From Pseudomonadales bacterium (GTDB lineage Bacteria > Pseudomonadota > Gammaproteobacteria > Pseudomonadales > UBA5518), in assembly GCA_024234165.1 (NCBI GenBank), contig JACKOP010000003.1, positions 310,001 to 374,000 on the forward strand: a stretch of 64,000 nucleotides of DNA. Direction: 5' to 3'. Shown here in pieces: positions 14,927 through 23,978 of this stretch; within the stretch, counting starts at the first letter, position 1, and the number at the start of each line of letters is the position of its first letter. A program made the translations under genes and the position numbers. The notes beneath the pieces were generated by a model, which ran no database searches, was not told the DNA's origin, and worked only from the letters and a program-made list of their open reading frames with translations.

Positions 14927-15916
14927 ATGAACCTCAAACGCTCGACCTTGGCTGCCGCCATCGTTTCGACCTTCGCTCTGGGTGTGTCCAGCCAGGCGTC
15001 GGCGGATGTGTATGCCGGCTCTGCCCTGTTTGTGAAGGACTTCGAACTGACCATCAGCGGTGCAACCGTTGCTATTACCGGGTATTCGTTTACCGCCAAT
15101 TCAAACGCCAATTTGAACGGCGCCAACGACAACATGAATGCGGACTGCAGCACGATCGGCACGCCGTGCAGCGGCACACCGCCGGTGCTCGAGTCGGTTG
15201 CGACGAAAGGGGCTCCTGCGCGTGGGCTGGGTGATTTCTCCTTCTTCAGCACCAACAACGGCCAGACCTATTCCAACTCGGGCGCTCAGATCAAAGAAGC
15301 CGAGTTGGCAACGGCAACCCCTACCATCACCAACCAGATCTCCGAGGTCAATATTGCTGCCAACGGCAAGGGTGACAGCAACACCAATGTGGGTTCCCAG
15401 ACCACCATGGCCTTCAGCTTTACGGTGACGGAAGGTGGTGAACTGAACCTCAAGTTCAAGGCTGATCCTTATCTGTACGTGGCGGTGAATACACCGAACT
15501 TGGTCAGTGCCTTGGCAAACGCGACGATCAGCGCCAGTTTCGAACTGACGGGCACCAACGGCACCCTCGTCACCTGGACGCCGAACGGGAAAAATTTCGC
15601 TGATTCGGATGCCGATTTCGTGGATTGCAACGGTGTCACGTCTTGTTCCGAGGACGCGGACAAGGCAAGCCTGAACGTCACCAGGAGCCTGCCTGCTGGC
15701 AACCCGCAGAGCAACGAGTACAGCTCTGCTGCCGGCTGGAACGATTTCGAGATCACGATCAAGGGCTTGGCTGCGGGTAACTACACGCTTGGCATGGGCG
15801 CCACCACCCAAGCACGAGCCGAGCAGGCGACCAGGGTACCAGAGCCTGGCATGCTGGCTTTGCTGGGTATCGGTCTGGCCGGCATGGGCTTTGGCTCCCG
15901 CCGTCGCAAGGTCTGA
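14927..15916 (+). CDS. PEP-CTERM sorting-domain protein 3
   Basis: This 329-residue secreted protein has a signal peptide (LAAAIVSTFALGVSSQASA), a Ser/Thr/Asn-rich body, and the C-terminal signal VPEPGMLALLGIGLAGMG followed by FGSRRRKV. Two Cys pairs (near CSTIGTPC and CNGVTSC) may form disulphides. In-frame ATGs lie at 14918, 14921 and 14927; GGAG at 14914-14917 best fits the last. A sigma-54 promoter and a putative activator site precede it and a strong terminator follows, so it is a single-gene transcript. No enzymatic domain is recognised. Confidence 0.93.
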   Translation: MNLKRSTLAAAIVSTFALGVSSQASADVYAGSALFVKDFELTISGATVAITGYSFTANSNANLNGANDNMNADCSTIGTPCSGTPPVLESVATKGAPARGLGDFSFFSTNNGQTYSNSGAQIKEAELATATPTITNQISEVNIAANGKGDSNTNVGSQTTMAFSFTVTEGGELNLKFKADPYLYVAVNTPNLVSALANATISASFELTGTNGTLVTWTPNGKNFADSDADFVDCNGVTSCSEDADKASLNVTRSLPAGNPQSNEYSSAAGWNDFEITIKGLAAGNYTLGMGATTQARAEQATRVPEPGMLALLGIGLAGMGFGSRRRKV

Positions 15917-15934
15917 TTCCCTTCGCCCTGACAG

Positions 15935-15964
15935 GAAGCGCGGCCTCGGCCGCGCTTCTTTTTT
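15935..15964 (+). terminator. Rho-independent terminator
   Basis: GAAGCGCGGCC and GGCCGCGCTTC form an 11-bp stem with a TC loop, followed by six T. It ends the PEP-CTERM gene 3 transcript. Confidence 0.95.
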
Positions 15965-16009
15965 GGGCTTCTGCTCGCAGGCTGATCGATGAGTGCCTGC
16001 AGCAAGCAC

Positions 16010-17212
16010 TCAGTCCGTCATCAGCGTTTGCGCCGCCAGCGCGGCTCCGCCCAGCTCTTCGTTCACCTTGCCCATGAAATTTCGTGCTGCCGCATGGTAG
16101 CGCGGCGTTTCAAGCACCTCGCTGATTGCTGCAACCAGGCTGCTCATGCCGCGCCGGCGCAGTTGCTTCAGCGTCATGGCCGTGCCCAGGTCCAGTTGGC
16201 GGATGCGCTTGCCGCCGTAGTACTGTTCGGCGTGGGTGGCTACCACCACACACGGCAGCCCGTGGGCTAGCGCCTGGTAGAGTGTTCCGTTCCCACCGTG
16301 ACAGCAGACCAGGTTGCAGTACGGCAACAGCGTTTCGGTGTTGATGTACCGTTCCAGGTAAACACCCGGTGGTGGGTTGAGACCGGAGAGATCGGCCGCA
16401 CCAGCGGCAACCACTACCTGCACCCCGTGTGCGCCGAGTGGTGCCAGTTGACCTACCAGCTCTTCAAGACCTTCGCTGCCCAGCGAGAAGTAGACCACCG
16501 GTCGCTGCCGGTCCAGTTGCGCCAGGCAGGCAGGAGCGGGCAATGTGTTGTGCCACGTCAGTGGTCCGATGAAGCGTGCCTGAGCTGGCAGGCGGTGTGC
16601 CGGGTTGAATGCAGGAACATCCGCCAGAAAACTGTGCTGTGCGCCCTCCTCGTGTTCGTAGGCGTACAGGCGGGACAAGCCCATCGTGCGGCGCACGCGG
16701 TTCAGACCGCCCATGACGAGTCGGTCATAAACCTGGCGTTCGATGGCGTTTTCGAGCCGGTCCATCAGCCCCAGACCCGGAATGTCGCCGAACTGCTGGA
16801 CGTAGCTGAAGAAGGGAATCGCCCGGTAGTTGCTCATGTGCACGTTGAGTACGGCCGCGCTGCGGATGCCGGCCTTTTCAGCCGAAGTGCGTGCCGTTGG
16901 CCGGTTGTCGATCAATACCCAATCGGGTCGGAATTCTGCATACAGCGCGAGTTCCGCCGCGATGAACTGCTCGAGTTCGTGTTCCCGGTACAGTTCCCAC
17001 AGCCTTTGCGTACGCACAGCCTGCACTACGCGTTCCACCGTGATGTAGGGAAGTTCGCGCACCGGAAAGCCGTCCTGGCTGGCTACCTCGAGGTACTTGC
17101 CGTGACCGGCGAGCACGACCTCGTGCCCGTGTGTGCGCAATACCTTGGCAATTTCCAGCAGCCGTGACACATGCGCCAACGCATGTGCATTGGCGAGAGC
17201 TACGACGCGCAT
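16010..17212 (-). CDS. UDP-glycosyltransferase-like (MGT family, GT-B) protein
   Basis: This 400-residue GT-B enzyme is paralogous to the one at 7372-8580. It has an N-terminal acceptor domain (VVALANAHALAHVSRLLEIA), VVYFSLGSEGLEELV, and the C-terminal donor site CCHGGNGTLYQALAHGLPCV followed by HAEQYYGGKRI. Here the HGG motif is intact. It follows prsT on the same strand after 113 bp and may be the last gene of that cluster. The acceptor is unknown; a lipid or exopolysaccharide precursor is plausible. The adjacent rightward terminator at 15935-15964 would not stop its transcript. Confidence 0.85.
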   Translation of the reverse strand: MRVVALANAHALAHVSRLLEIAKVLRTHGHEVVLAGHGKYLEVASQDGFPVRELPYITVERVVQAVRTQRLWELYREHELEQFIAAELALYAEFRPDWVLIDNRPTARTSAEKAGIRSAAVLNVHMSNYRAIPFFSYVQQFGDIPGLGLMDRLENAIERQVYDRLVMGGLNRVRRTMGLSRLYAYEHEEGAQHSFLADVPAFNPAHRLPAQARFIGPLTWHNTLPAPACLAQLDRQRPVVYFSLGSEGLEELVGQLAPLGAHGVQVVVAAGAADLSGLNPPPGVYLERYINTETLLPYCNLVCCHGGNGTLYQALAHGLPCVVVATHAEQYYGGKRIRQLDLGTAMTLKQLRRRGMSSLVAAISEVLETPRYHAAARNFMGKVNEELGGAALAAQTLMTD

Positions 17213-17325
17213 ATGCGCCCCTCCGTTATCCCGTCAACGCGCCATGGGGTGCGACCGATCGCTGTTTCTTCCCAACCCGTACCGGCATTTCACGAGGCTG
17301 CCAGGGACACCGGGGTGAGGCTCGC

Positions 17326-20127
17326 TCAGGCATCCACGCCTGCTGCCGAGAGCAGCGCCCGTGCTTCGCGAGCGGGCTCACTGTCGGGGTCCTCCTTGAC
17401 GACGCCTTCCAGTACCCGGATCGCCTCGTCCCGCTGCTTCTGCTGCAGCAGCGCCTGGCCGAGATGCAAGCGCATCTGGGCGTTGTCGGGTGCCAGCCTC
17501 ACGGCCTCGCGCAGTTGCTCGACCGCGCTGTGTCCGTCGCCCTTCCTCAACATCAACATGCCCAGTGTGTCGATGACATTGGGATCCGTGCGCGCCAGAG
17601 TCAGTGCGTGCTGCGCGTATTGAATCGCCTGGGGGAGATCCTTGTCCTGACTCAGCCAGGCAAGATTGTTCAGTGCTGGAACGAAGTCGGGGTAGCGTTC
17701 AACGACGCGGGCATAGACGGCGCGCGCCTCTTCGTTTCGACCCAGTCCCATGTAGGCGCCCGCCTGGTGCATGAGCATCGCGAGATCACCGGGATGCTTG
17801 TCGATCCATTCCTGCATGCCTGCCAGCGCGGTATCGTGCTCGCCCTGCGCCCACTGCGCACGCAGCAACAGGATGGCCACATCAGTCTGCGGGCTCTTCT
17901 CCAGTGATGCAGTCAGGCTTTTTTCCGCCCCCGCATAATCTTTCGTGCCGAGCGCAAACCAGCCTTCGATGCCAAGCACCTCGGCTCGATCACCAAAATC
18001 CTGCCGAAGCTTTGCCAGCGCCGTGCGTGCGGCGTCCAGTTGCCTCGCCTGTACCAGCATCTTGATTTCAGCCGCACGCGCAGGGAAATAGGACGGATCG
18101 AGCTCGATGGCGCGCTTGATTTCCGCTGCTGCTTCGCTTCTCTTGCCGCTGGAGGCCAGGCTGTCGGCGTATGCGAAACGGGCGATCGGGGATTTGGGCA
18201 AAAGCGCCAGCAAGCGCTTGAATTCGCGCTGCGCTCCGTCGGCATCACCGCTGGTCAACAGCGCCCTCGCCCGTCTCTCCAGCAGCGCCGGCTGCTTGGC
18301 GGCGTCCTTGTCGGAGAGGTCTCGCGTCAGTTCGACCACCCGCTGGGGTTGGCCGTTCTGCACATAGAGCCGCGCGAGTTCGGCACGCACCGCGAGTGCT
18401 TCCGGATTGCGCTCGAGCGTCTGCTCGAGCGCTGTGATCGCCGGCGCGGGTCCTTCCATGCCTTCGACCACGCGCGCGAGCAGTACCTGCGCCTCCGTAT
18501 CTGTCGGATGCGCCTTGATCAGCCCTTCGAGCAGGCTGCGAGCCTTGGCTGCGTCTCCGTCCATCACGTCCAGTCGTGCCAGGTTCTTCACGGCAGAAGC
18601 ATCATCGGGCTTCATCTTCAGTGCCTGATCAAGGTACTGTCTTGCCTGTTGCCACTGGCTCGCAGCCAGATGGCAGGCAGCCATCAGCTTGAGCGGTTCG
18701 ACGTTGTCCGGGTATTTCTCGATCAGTGCCTTCGCCTCGCGCAGCGTGCCAGTGAGGTCGCCGTCGCGAAACAGCGCCAGCGCCTTGAAGAATTCGCGCG
18801 TGAAGGAATCGCTGCCGCCGGATGCGCCACCGATCGTGCTCGCCGTCTGCTCGTCGAGTTTCTGTCCGGCAATCAGCCGCGCCAGTTCCAGCGAGTTGGT
18901 GGTGCTCTCCGAGTCGGGATCGAGTTCCAGCGCCTTTTCGTAGTACCCCACGGCATTCGCGCCTTGCCCGAGCAGCAGCGATACGTAGCCGAGCATGCGC
19001 AGCAGCACCGGGTCTCCAGGGCTGGATTCGACCGCCTGCTTCAGGTAGCTGGTCGCGCCTTCGAGTTCCGACTGGCTGATCTGCACGGCGCCGAACAGAC
19101 GCTTCGTCATCGGTGAATTCGGAGCAATCGAACTGATCAGTTCCGCCTGGCTGCGTGCCTGCTCGGTGCGCCCGAGTGCGAGGTAAGCCGAGGCGAGGTA
19201 GTACTCGCGCGGCAGGTAGGGCGATGAGTTCTTCTTGCTGGCCTCGAAGGCCTGCACCGCCTCCTCGTACTTCTTCTGGCGAAACAGGTTGACCCCGGCA
19301 ACGTACTTCACGAAGGGGTTCGACCCCAGCCCCGCCTTCTGCAGCACGGCGAGGTCGCTGCTCGCCTCGTCGAACTTGTCGAGCTGTGCGCGTGCCAGTG
19401 CCCGCTTTGCGTACTCGATGCTCGGGTGCGTGCGCAGCTCGATCGCCTTGCTCAGCGCCTGCTCGGCCTTGGCCGCGTTGCCCTGCTCGAGTTCGACCTG
19501 CCCGAGCAGGCTCCACGCCTCGGCCGATTGCGGATCGGCCTCCAGGGCACGATCCAGCCATTGGTGCGCCGTCTCGTAATCGCGCTGAAAGGCATGAATC
19601 AGTGCCATCCCGGTCATCGCTGGGACCGATTTCGGCTCGAGTTCCAGCGCTTCGCCGGCCACGGCTTCGGCCTGCTCGAAATCGCCGGTCTCTGCAAACG
19701 CCTGCGCACGCAGACCGAGCAGCACCGAATGATCGGCGGCGTCGATGTCCGGGTCGATCGAGTTGGTCTCCTTGATGACCTGCGCCGATTGGTTCTGCAG
19801 AATCAGCGTGCGCACCAGCGCGAGTTGCGCATGGTCGTCGTCGTAGCCGAGCTCGATCGCCTTGCGGATCTCCTTTTCTGCTCCGGGTGCGTCGCCGAGA
19901 TCCAGGTTGACCTTGCCGAGCAGCCAGCGCGCTTGCGCCAGGTTCGGCGCCTGCTGCAGCGCGCTCGACAGCTCGATGCGCGCCGATTCGAGCTTGCCTT
20001 CGCTGATCATCTTCTGTGCCGATGCAACATGCTCTTCGGCGGTGGGTTCGCTGCAGCCAGTGACCAGGCCCAGTGGAATCAGCGTGGCAAGGACGGTCGG
20101 CAGGAGTCTGCGGGTGAAGCGGTTCAT
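17326..20127 (-). CDS. prsT: PEP-CTERM/exosortase-system TPR lipoprotein PrsT
   Basis: This 933-residue protein has a lipoprotein signal peptide with the lipobox Cys at residue 25 (LVTGC). The rest consists of tetratricopeptide repeats, for example LAQARWLLGKVNLDLGDAPG and AEAWSLLGQVELEQGNAAKA. The length, lipobox and opening (about residue 35 on: SAQKMISEGKLESARIELSS) fit PrsT, a TPR lipoprotein of exosortase A / PEP-CTERM exopolysaccharide loci. It starts 7 bp after the ThiF-nitroreductase stop, so the two are coupled. It presumably acts at the periplasmic face as a scaffold. The exosortase gene itself is not in this window. Confidence 0.85.
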   Translation of the reverse strand: MNRFTRRLLPTVLATLIPLGLVTGCSEPTAEEHVASAQKMISEGKLESARIELSSALQQAPNLAQARWLLGKVNLDLGDAPGAEKEIRKAIELGYDDDHAQLALVRTLILQNQSAQVIKETNSIDPDIDAADHSVLLGLRAQAFAETGDFEQAEAVAGEALELEPKSVPAMTGMALIHAFQRDYETAHQWLDRALEADPQSAEAWSLLGQVELEQGNAAKAEQALSKAIELRTHPSIEYAKRALARAQLDKFDEASSDLAVLQKAGLGSNPFVKYVAGVNLFRQKKYEEAVQAFEASKKNSSPYLPREYYLASAYLALGRTEQARSQAELISSIAPNSPMTKRLFGAVQISQSELEGATSYLKQAVESSPGDPVLLRMLGYVSLLLGQGANAVGYYEKALELDPDSESTTNSLELARLIAGQKLDEQTASTIGGASGGSDSFTREFFKALALFRDGDLTGTLREAKALIEKYPDNVEPLKLMAACHLAASQWQQARQYLDQALKMKPDDASAVKNLARLDVMDGDAAKARSLLEGLIKAHPTDTEAQVLLARVVEGMEGPAPAITALEQTLERNPEALAVRAELARLYVQNGQPQRVVELTRDLSDKDAAKQPALLERRARALLTSGDADGAQREFKRLLALLPKSPIARFAYADSLASSGKRSEAAAEIKRAIELDPSYFPARAAEIKMLVQARQLDAARTALAKLRQDFGDRAEVLGIEGWFALGTKDYAGAEKSLTASLEKSPQTDVAILLLRAQWAQGEHDTALAGMQEWIDKHPGDLAMLMHQAGAYMGLGRNEEARAVYARVVERYPDFVPALNNLAWLSQDKDLPQAIQYAQHALTLARTDPNVIDTLGMLMLRKGDGHSAVEQLREAVRLAPDNAQMRLHLGQALLQQKQRDEAIRVLEGVVKEDPDSEPAREARALLSAAGVDA

Positions 20128-20134
20128 TCGGGTA

Positions 20135-22129
20135 TCACTCTGATGAATTACTGGGTTGAACGGGATGCAACAGCCGTTGCAGCGGCAAGCGGGTCGAGCG
20201 TGCCGTGGGCGCGGGGCCGATGCCGATGCGCCCGAGGAATACGCCTTCGCTGCCGAGCCGGCTGTTGCCCGTGAGCGCGGCGAGTTCGTTGCCGATGCGC
20301 TGGGCTGCGACGAGGCACGACGGTGTTTCGGTGAAGCGCCGTTGCTCGCTGGCGTAACGCGCGAAGATCAGCGGTGTCATCTCCGGCTGCAGCTGCAGCG
20401 CGAGACTGGTGGCGGCGAGCCAGAAGCGTTGCACGGCGCGACCGCCTGCCATGTAGTCGTCGATGCCCGCGAGCGGCTGGTCGGCAACGATCAGGAAATG
20501 CGCCGCGCAGCGGTATCCCGGCAGCAGATCCATCTGCAGGCGCGGCAGCCAGGTGCCGGCGAAGTAGCGGTTCAGGAACCGTACCCGCTCCCAGCGCTGC
20601 AGCGCCCACTGCATGATCTTGCGCGTGAGCGCGTCCACGCCGATCGCCTGGTCGGGCAGGCGGTCCTCGCTGAACTGCGCGCCCCATTCGATGTTGCGTC
20701 GATGCACTTCCCACGCCTCGCGGGTCGTGAGGCGGATGTGCGCGCTGCGAAACAGCAGCGTCGCCATCTGCCGGCGCCGCGCCGCGCCTTCCATCCACAG
20801 CACGCGATAGCCCGGGCCGATGGCTGCTTCCAGTGCCTTTTTCTGCGCATCGCCCAGCGGCTGTGTGGTGAACGGCCGCCGTTGCGTCACCCGCGCGCGC
20901 ACGAAGGGCAGCAGACGGTGGGGTGAGGCATCGCTCGCCGGCGTCAGGCGCACATCGATCTGTGGCTTGTCTTCGGGGGAATCGGGGCGTCTTGCGCAGC
21001 TTGCCTGCAGCCCGTCGGTGGATGCCGCAATACCGATGGTTTCCAGCAGCGCCCCTACGGCGATCTGGCTGGCGTGTCCATCGAGGTCGTAGATGCACCA
21101 GTCGCGCGTATCGTGGGCGTGCACCACGACGTGATCGTCGGCGACGATTTCGAAACGCCACGGCTGTTCGTTGTCCCCGCTCGGCGCCCAGCGCGCGAGA
21201 TCGAGGATGCGTTCGACCGGCTTCTGCAGTGGTCGCGGTACGGGTGCGGCAGACGCAGGGCTCAGGCTGCGGCGCGCAATCGCCAGCATCAGGCGCTGGA
21301 TCGGGTTCTCGTTGCCGCCGGGGCGCCAGGTCGTGCGCAGGCGATTGCGGTAGGCGTCGAACTGCAGGCCCTTCGGCGCGGCGACCACGTCACCGCGGTT
21401 CAGCAGGATCTTCAGTGCGTTGACGCCGGCCACGCCGGCGCAGAGTTCACAGGCCATCGCGGTCGAAGGGCCTTCGTGGCCGTCGAGGTTGACGCGTCGC
21501 CTCTCGACCAGATAGGGGAGCTGCAGCATCGCGGGAGACAGCCCGACCAGGAACCGAAGCAACTGCTCACTTTCGCTGTGTCCCTCCATGCGAAAGTATT
21601 CCTCGAACGACATCCGGCCGGGCAGGAACGCAAGGAAGGCCGCGCTCATACCGAGCGGAGCCGCCGTGATCGCGGGGATCTGCCGGGACGCGCACGCGGC
21701 GAAGACCATCCGCCGCGTTTGGACCGCGAAGAAATCCAGGCTGTCGACGTAGAGGTCGACGCCGTCCAGAAAGGCGTCCAGGTTGTCCCGGTTCACACCC
21801 TTCGCGAAGGTGCGCAGTTCCAGTTCCGGGTTGATGTCGCGCGACAACTCGTGCAGCACCTCCACCTTGGGGCGGCCGAGGTGACGCATGCTGGCACCGG
21901 CCTGACGGTTGAAGTTGGGCAGGTCGAAGACATCGAAGTCGGCGATGTTGAAGGCGCCGACGCCGAGGCGCGCCAGCGTGAGCAGGTGGCTGCCGCCAAC
22001 GCCGCCGAGGCCCGCGATGGCGATGCGCTTGCTGCGCAGGATCGCCTGCTCGGCCTCGCTCACCCAGCCAAGGTTGCGCGCAAACGCGAGTTGATAGTTG
22101 AACTCCGGACTCAAGAATCCGTTCTCCAA
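20135..22129 (-). CDS. ThiF/E1-like adenylyltransferase fused to a nitroreductase domain
   Basis: From a TTG at 22129 (the only ATG upstream, at 22327, lies inside the preceding gene) the product is about 664 residues. Residues 30-290 form a ThiF/MoeB/E1 fold with GLGGVGG at 40-46 and DFDVFDLPNFNRQ for ATP binding. The four Cys expected of a zinc site are reduced to one CELC. Residues 300-660 form a nitroreductase-like flavin domain (LARWAPSGDNEQPWRFEIV). The architecture resembles the Rv1355c-type family. It stands between a membrane protein gene and prsT in one operon. Such fusions could activate a carboxylate and modify it with flavin chemistry; the substrate is unknown. Confidence 0.8.
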   Translation of the reverse strand: MENGFLSPEFNYQLAFARNLGWVSEAEQAILRSKRIAIAGLGGVGGSHLLTLARLGVGAFNIADFDVFDLPNFNRQAGASMRHLGRPKVEVLHELSRDINPELELRTFAKGVNRDNLDAFLDGVDLYVDSLDFFAVQTRRMVFAACASRQIPAITAAPLGMSAAFLAFLPGRMSFEEYFRMEGHSESEQLLRFLVGLSPAMLQLPYLVERRRVNLDGHEGPSTAMACELCAGVAGVNALKILLNRGDVVAAPKGLQFDAYRNRLRTTWRPGGNENPIQRLMLAIARRSLSPASAAPVPRPLQKPVERILDLARWAPSGDNEQPWRFEIVADDHVVVHAHDTRDWCIYDLDGHASQIAVGALLETIGIAASTDGLQASCARRPDSPEDKPQIDVRLTPASDASPHRLLPFVRARVTQRRPFTTQPLGDAQKKALEAAIGPGYRVLWMEGAARRRQMATLLFRSAHIRLTTREAWEVHRRNIEWGAQFSEDRLPDQAIGVDALTRKIMQWALQRWERVRFLNRYFAGTWLPRLQMDLLPGYRCAAHFLIVADQPLAGIDDYMAGGRAVQRFWLAATSLALQLQPEMTPLIFARYASEQRRFTETPSCLVAAQRIGNELAALTGNSRLGSEGVFLGRIGIGPAPTARSTRLPLQRLLHPVQPSNSSE

Positions 22130-22205
22130 GGCGGCAGAGGCGGCAAACTGATAACTGGAGGATAGTCCAATTCGGGCGCCTGCAGCGCCAGGTGCCGACC
22201 TGCCT

Positions 22206-22883
22206 TCAGTGCTTGCCGCTGTCCACGTAGAAGTATTCGGGTGTCGAGTCCATGAACAGCGGTATCTCGCCCGAGAATGTCTGCCGGTCTCCGGGACGCA
22301 GCATCCCGGCGCCCTCGACCCGGTCACCGCCGACCTGCACGCCGGTGCGGTCGAACAGCAACACCTGCACGGTCGGGAGCGTGGTGGGAGAATCGACGTT
22401 CTCGAGGATGATCGTGTACTCGTAACTTTCCTTGTCGTCCGAGCGGGTCAGGGTGAACAGTACGCTGCGCACGTAAGGCTGGTTCATCGGAATGACCTTG
22501 TCGAACTGCAGCACCTTGAGTCGCGGCAGACGCTGCTTCACGAGCGTGTCCATTTCCGCACGCATGCGCTTGAGTTCCGCGCGCACATCGTTTGTGTTCG
22601 CCTGATCCTCCTGTAGCGCAGCGCGCTGCACGGCGACACTCGAGCTTTGCTTCACGATCGAGCCGACCACGAACGCAGCGAACGTTGCCACGGCGACCAC
22701 GCCGATCACGGCGGCTATCATCGCGCCCGGACTCATGCTCGACTTGCGTCGGCGCCGCGAGCTGCGGTGGCGGCCGCTGCCGTGCACTGAGCCCGACGCG
22801 CTGTTCTGGCTCCGCGAGGGCTGGTTCGAGGTCGTTTCGTCCATGGAGGGGTGTTCCTGTGGGTTCGCTGCGGTAGCGTTCAT
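22206..22883 (-). CDS. Single-pass membrane protein of unknown function
   Basis: I do not recognise this 225-residue protein. Residues 1-50 are polar and rich in Ser and Arg (basic patch SSRRRRKSS at 41-49), residues 54-77 form one membrane helix, 80-115 look like a coiled coil (RAELKRMRAEMDTLVKQRLP), and the rest is a beta-rich domain (YEYTIILENVDSP, PTVQVLLFDRTGVQVGG). With the basic end inside, the C-terminal domain faces the periplasm. It heads the operon with the ThiF-nitroreductase and prsT genes and has a good promoter, which suggests a role in PEP-CTERM envelope assembly (inference). An in-frame ATG at residue 14 is an alternative start. Confidence 0.75.
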   Translation of the reverse strand: MNATAANPQEHPSMDETTSNQPSRSQNSASGSVHGSGRHRSSRRRRKSSMSPGAMIAAVIGVVAVATFAAFVVGSIVKQSSSVAVQRAALQEDQANTNDVRAELKRMRAEMDTLVKQRLPRLKVLQFDKVIPMNQPYVRSVLFTLTRSDDKESYEYTIILENVDSPTTLPTVQVLLFDRTGVQVGGDRVEGAGMLRPGDRQTFSGEIPLFMDSTPEYFYVDSGKH

Positions 22884-22900
22884 CTATATATCAGGGCCTA

Positions 22901-22929
22901 TCTATAGTCGCGAAGTGTCGATGCTGCAA
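22901..22929 (-). promoter_or_regulatory. Sigma-70-type promoter of the membrane protein/ThiF/prsT operon
   Basis: On the minus strand TTGCAG and TATAGA are separated by 17 bp, with the -10 ending 18 bp before the ATG at 22883. REP cluster 2 lies immediately upstream. Confidence 0.55.
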
Positions 22930-22930
22930 T

Positions 22931-23090
22931 GTAGGTCGGCATTCATGCCGACTGGAATGTCGGCGTCAATCGTCGGGTTGAAACCCGACCTACGTGGATC
23001 GGCATTCATGCCGACAATGACAACGGCGCTGCCGTCATACCCTGTCGGGTTGAAACCCGACCTACGTGGGTCGGCATTCATGCCGACGAA
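22931..23090. repeat. REP-type palindrome cluster 2
   Basis: GTCGGCATTCATGCCGAC occurs at 22935 and 23070, with a variant at about 22998, and GTCGGGTTGAAACCCGAC at 22972 and 23044. The last palindrome contains the stop codon of the NRDE gene. Confidence 0.93.
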
Positions 23091-23863
23091 ATGCCGACCT
23101 GCGGGCTCAGGTCGAATGCGTACTGCAGCGTTGCCAGCGGCCGGGCGCGGGCGTCGAAGCGACGCTCGGTGAACTCGACCCGACCGTCACGGCGTACGCG
23201 TATGCAGCTCGATGCACGCGTACCGTACCACTCGCTGGAAACGAAGCGCGGTCCGAGCAGTCGCTCCTGTTCGATGCCGACCCCGGTTGCCGGCAGTGCC
23301 TTGTCGGGGGGCACCGTGCGGTCGGCCAGCAGCTCGAGCACTCGTTGCGGGTCCGGGTCACCCCGCAGCAGTGCCGCCATTTCCTCGCGCGCGCCCAGCA
23401 GTTTGGGCCACGGGGTGTCGAGCATCGCGTTCGACAGGCCGTAGACACCCGGCTGCAGGCGTTCCAGGCGGGGGCCGCGGTTGCCGATGTAGTGCAGTTC
23501 GCCGGCGATGTCGCCGACCAGCAGGTTGAAGCCGGCATAGCGTTCGCAGTCACTGCCGAGGCGTTGTATATAAAGCCGTGGTGGGCATTCTCCGAGCAGG
23601 TGGTCGAGCGTGAGCATGCCGCGTGACGGTGCGCCAGCAGGCGCCTCGTGGCCACGGCGGTTCGTGATCGCCGCGAAGCGCCCGGTCCGCGTGATGCCGA
23701 GCCAGGTGCCACCCGCACGCAGGTCGCGGCCTGCCAGCAATTGCGGGTGGTCTGGCCAGAAATGCAGCGGATCGGTGGGGCGGGTGTGGAATTCGTCGCG
23801 ATTGGCGGCGATCACCAGCGGAAAATCGGCGTGTTGCCGCCAGGCGATGACGATGAGGCACAT
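23078..23863 (-). CDS. NRDE/TANGO2-family protein
   Basis: This 261-residue protein begins MCLIVIAW and continues with ANRDE near residue 19, the family signature, then LAGRDLRAGGTWLGITRTGR and AITNRR. Members resemble Ntn hydrolases with an N-terminal Cys2; the human homologue TANGO2 has been linked to haem trafficking and Golgi organisation, but the bacterial role is not settled. It lies divergent to lgt. The final residues Ser-Ala and the TGA stop are encoded by the arm of a REP palindrome, so the native C-terminus may have been altered when the repeat arrived. Confidence 0.88.
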   Translation of the reverse strand: MCLIVIAWRQHADFPLVIAANRDEFHTRPTDPLHFWPDHPQLLAGRDLRAGGTWLGITRTGRFAAITNRRGHEAPAGAPSRGMLTLDHLLGECPPRLYIQRLGSDCERYAGFNLLVGDIAGELHYIGNRGPRLERLQPGVYGLSNAMLDTPWPKLLGAREEMAALLRGDPDPQRVLELLADRTVPPDKALPATGVGIEQERLLGPRFVSSEWYGTRASSCIRVRRDGRVEFTERRFDARARPLATLQYAFDLSPQVGISSA

Positions 23864-23978
23864 GGTTCGTTGCGGTGGCCGGGTTCGGGGTCGCACGGCA
23901 TAATAGCCGCCGTTCGTGCGTTCGGCAGCCGCTTTCGCAGATGCCGCTGTCGCCGTTGCCGTTGCGGGAGTTCCTCCG

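Noticed and set aside
15990..16012. Hairpin TGAGTGC/GCACTCA as terminator of the leftward glycosyltransferase.
   Set aside because: It overlaps the stop codon and has no T run on the minus strand; too weak to call.
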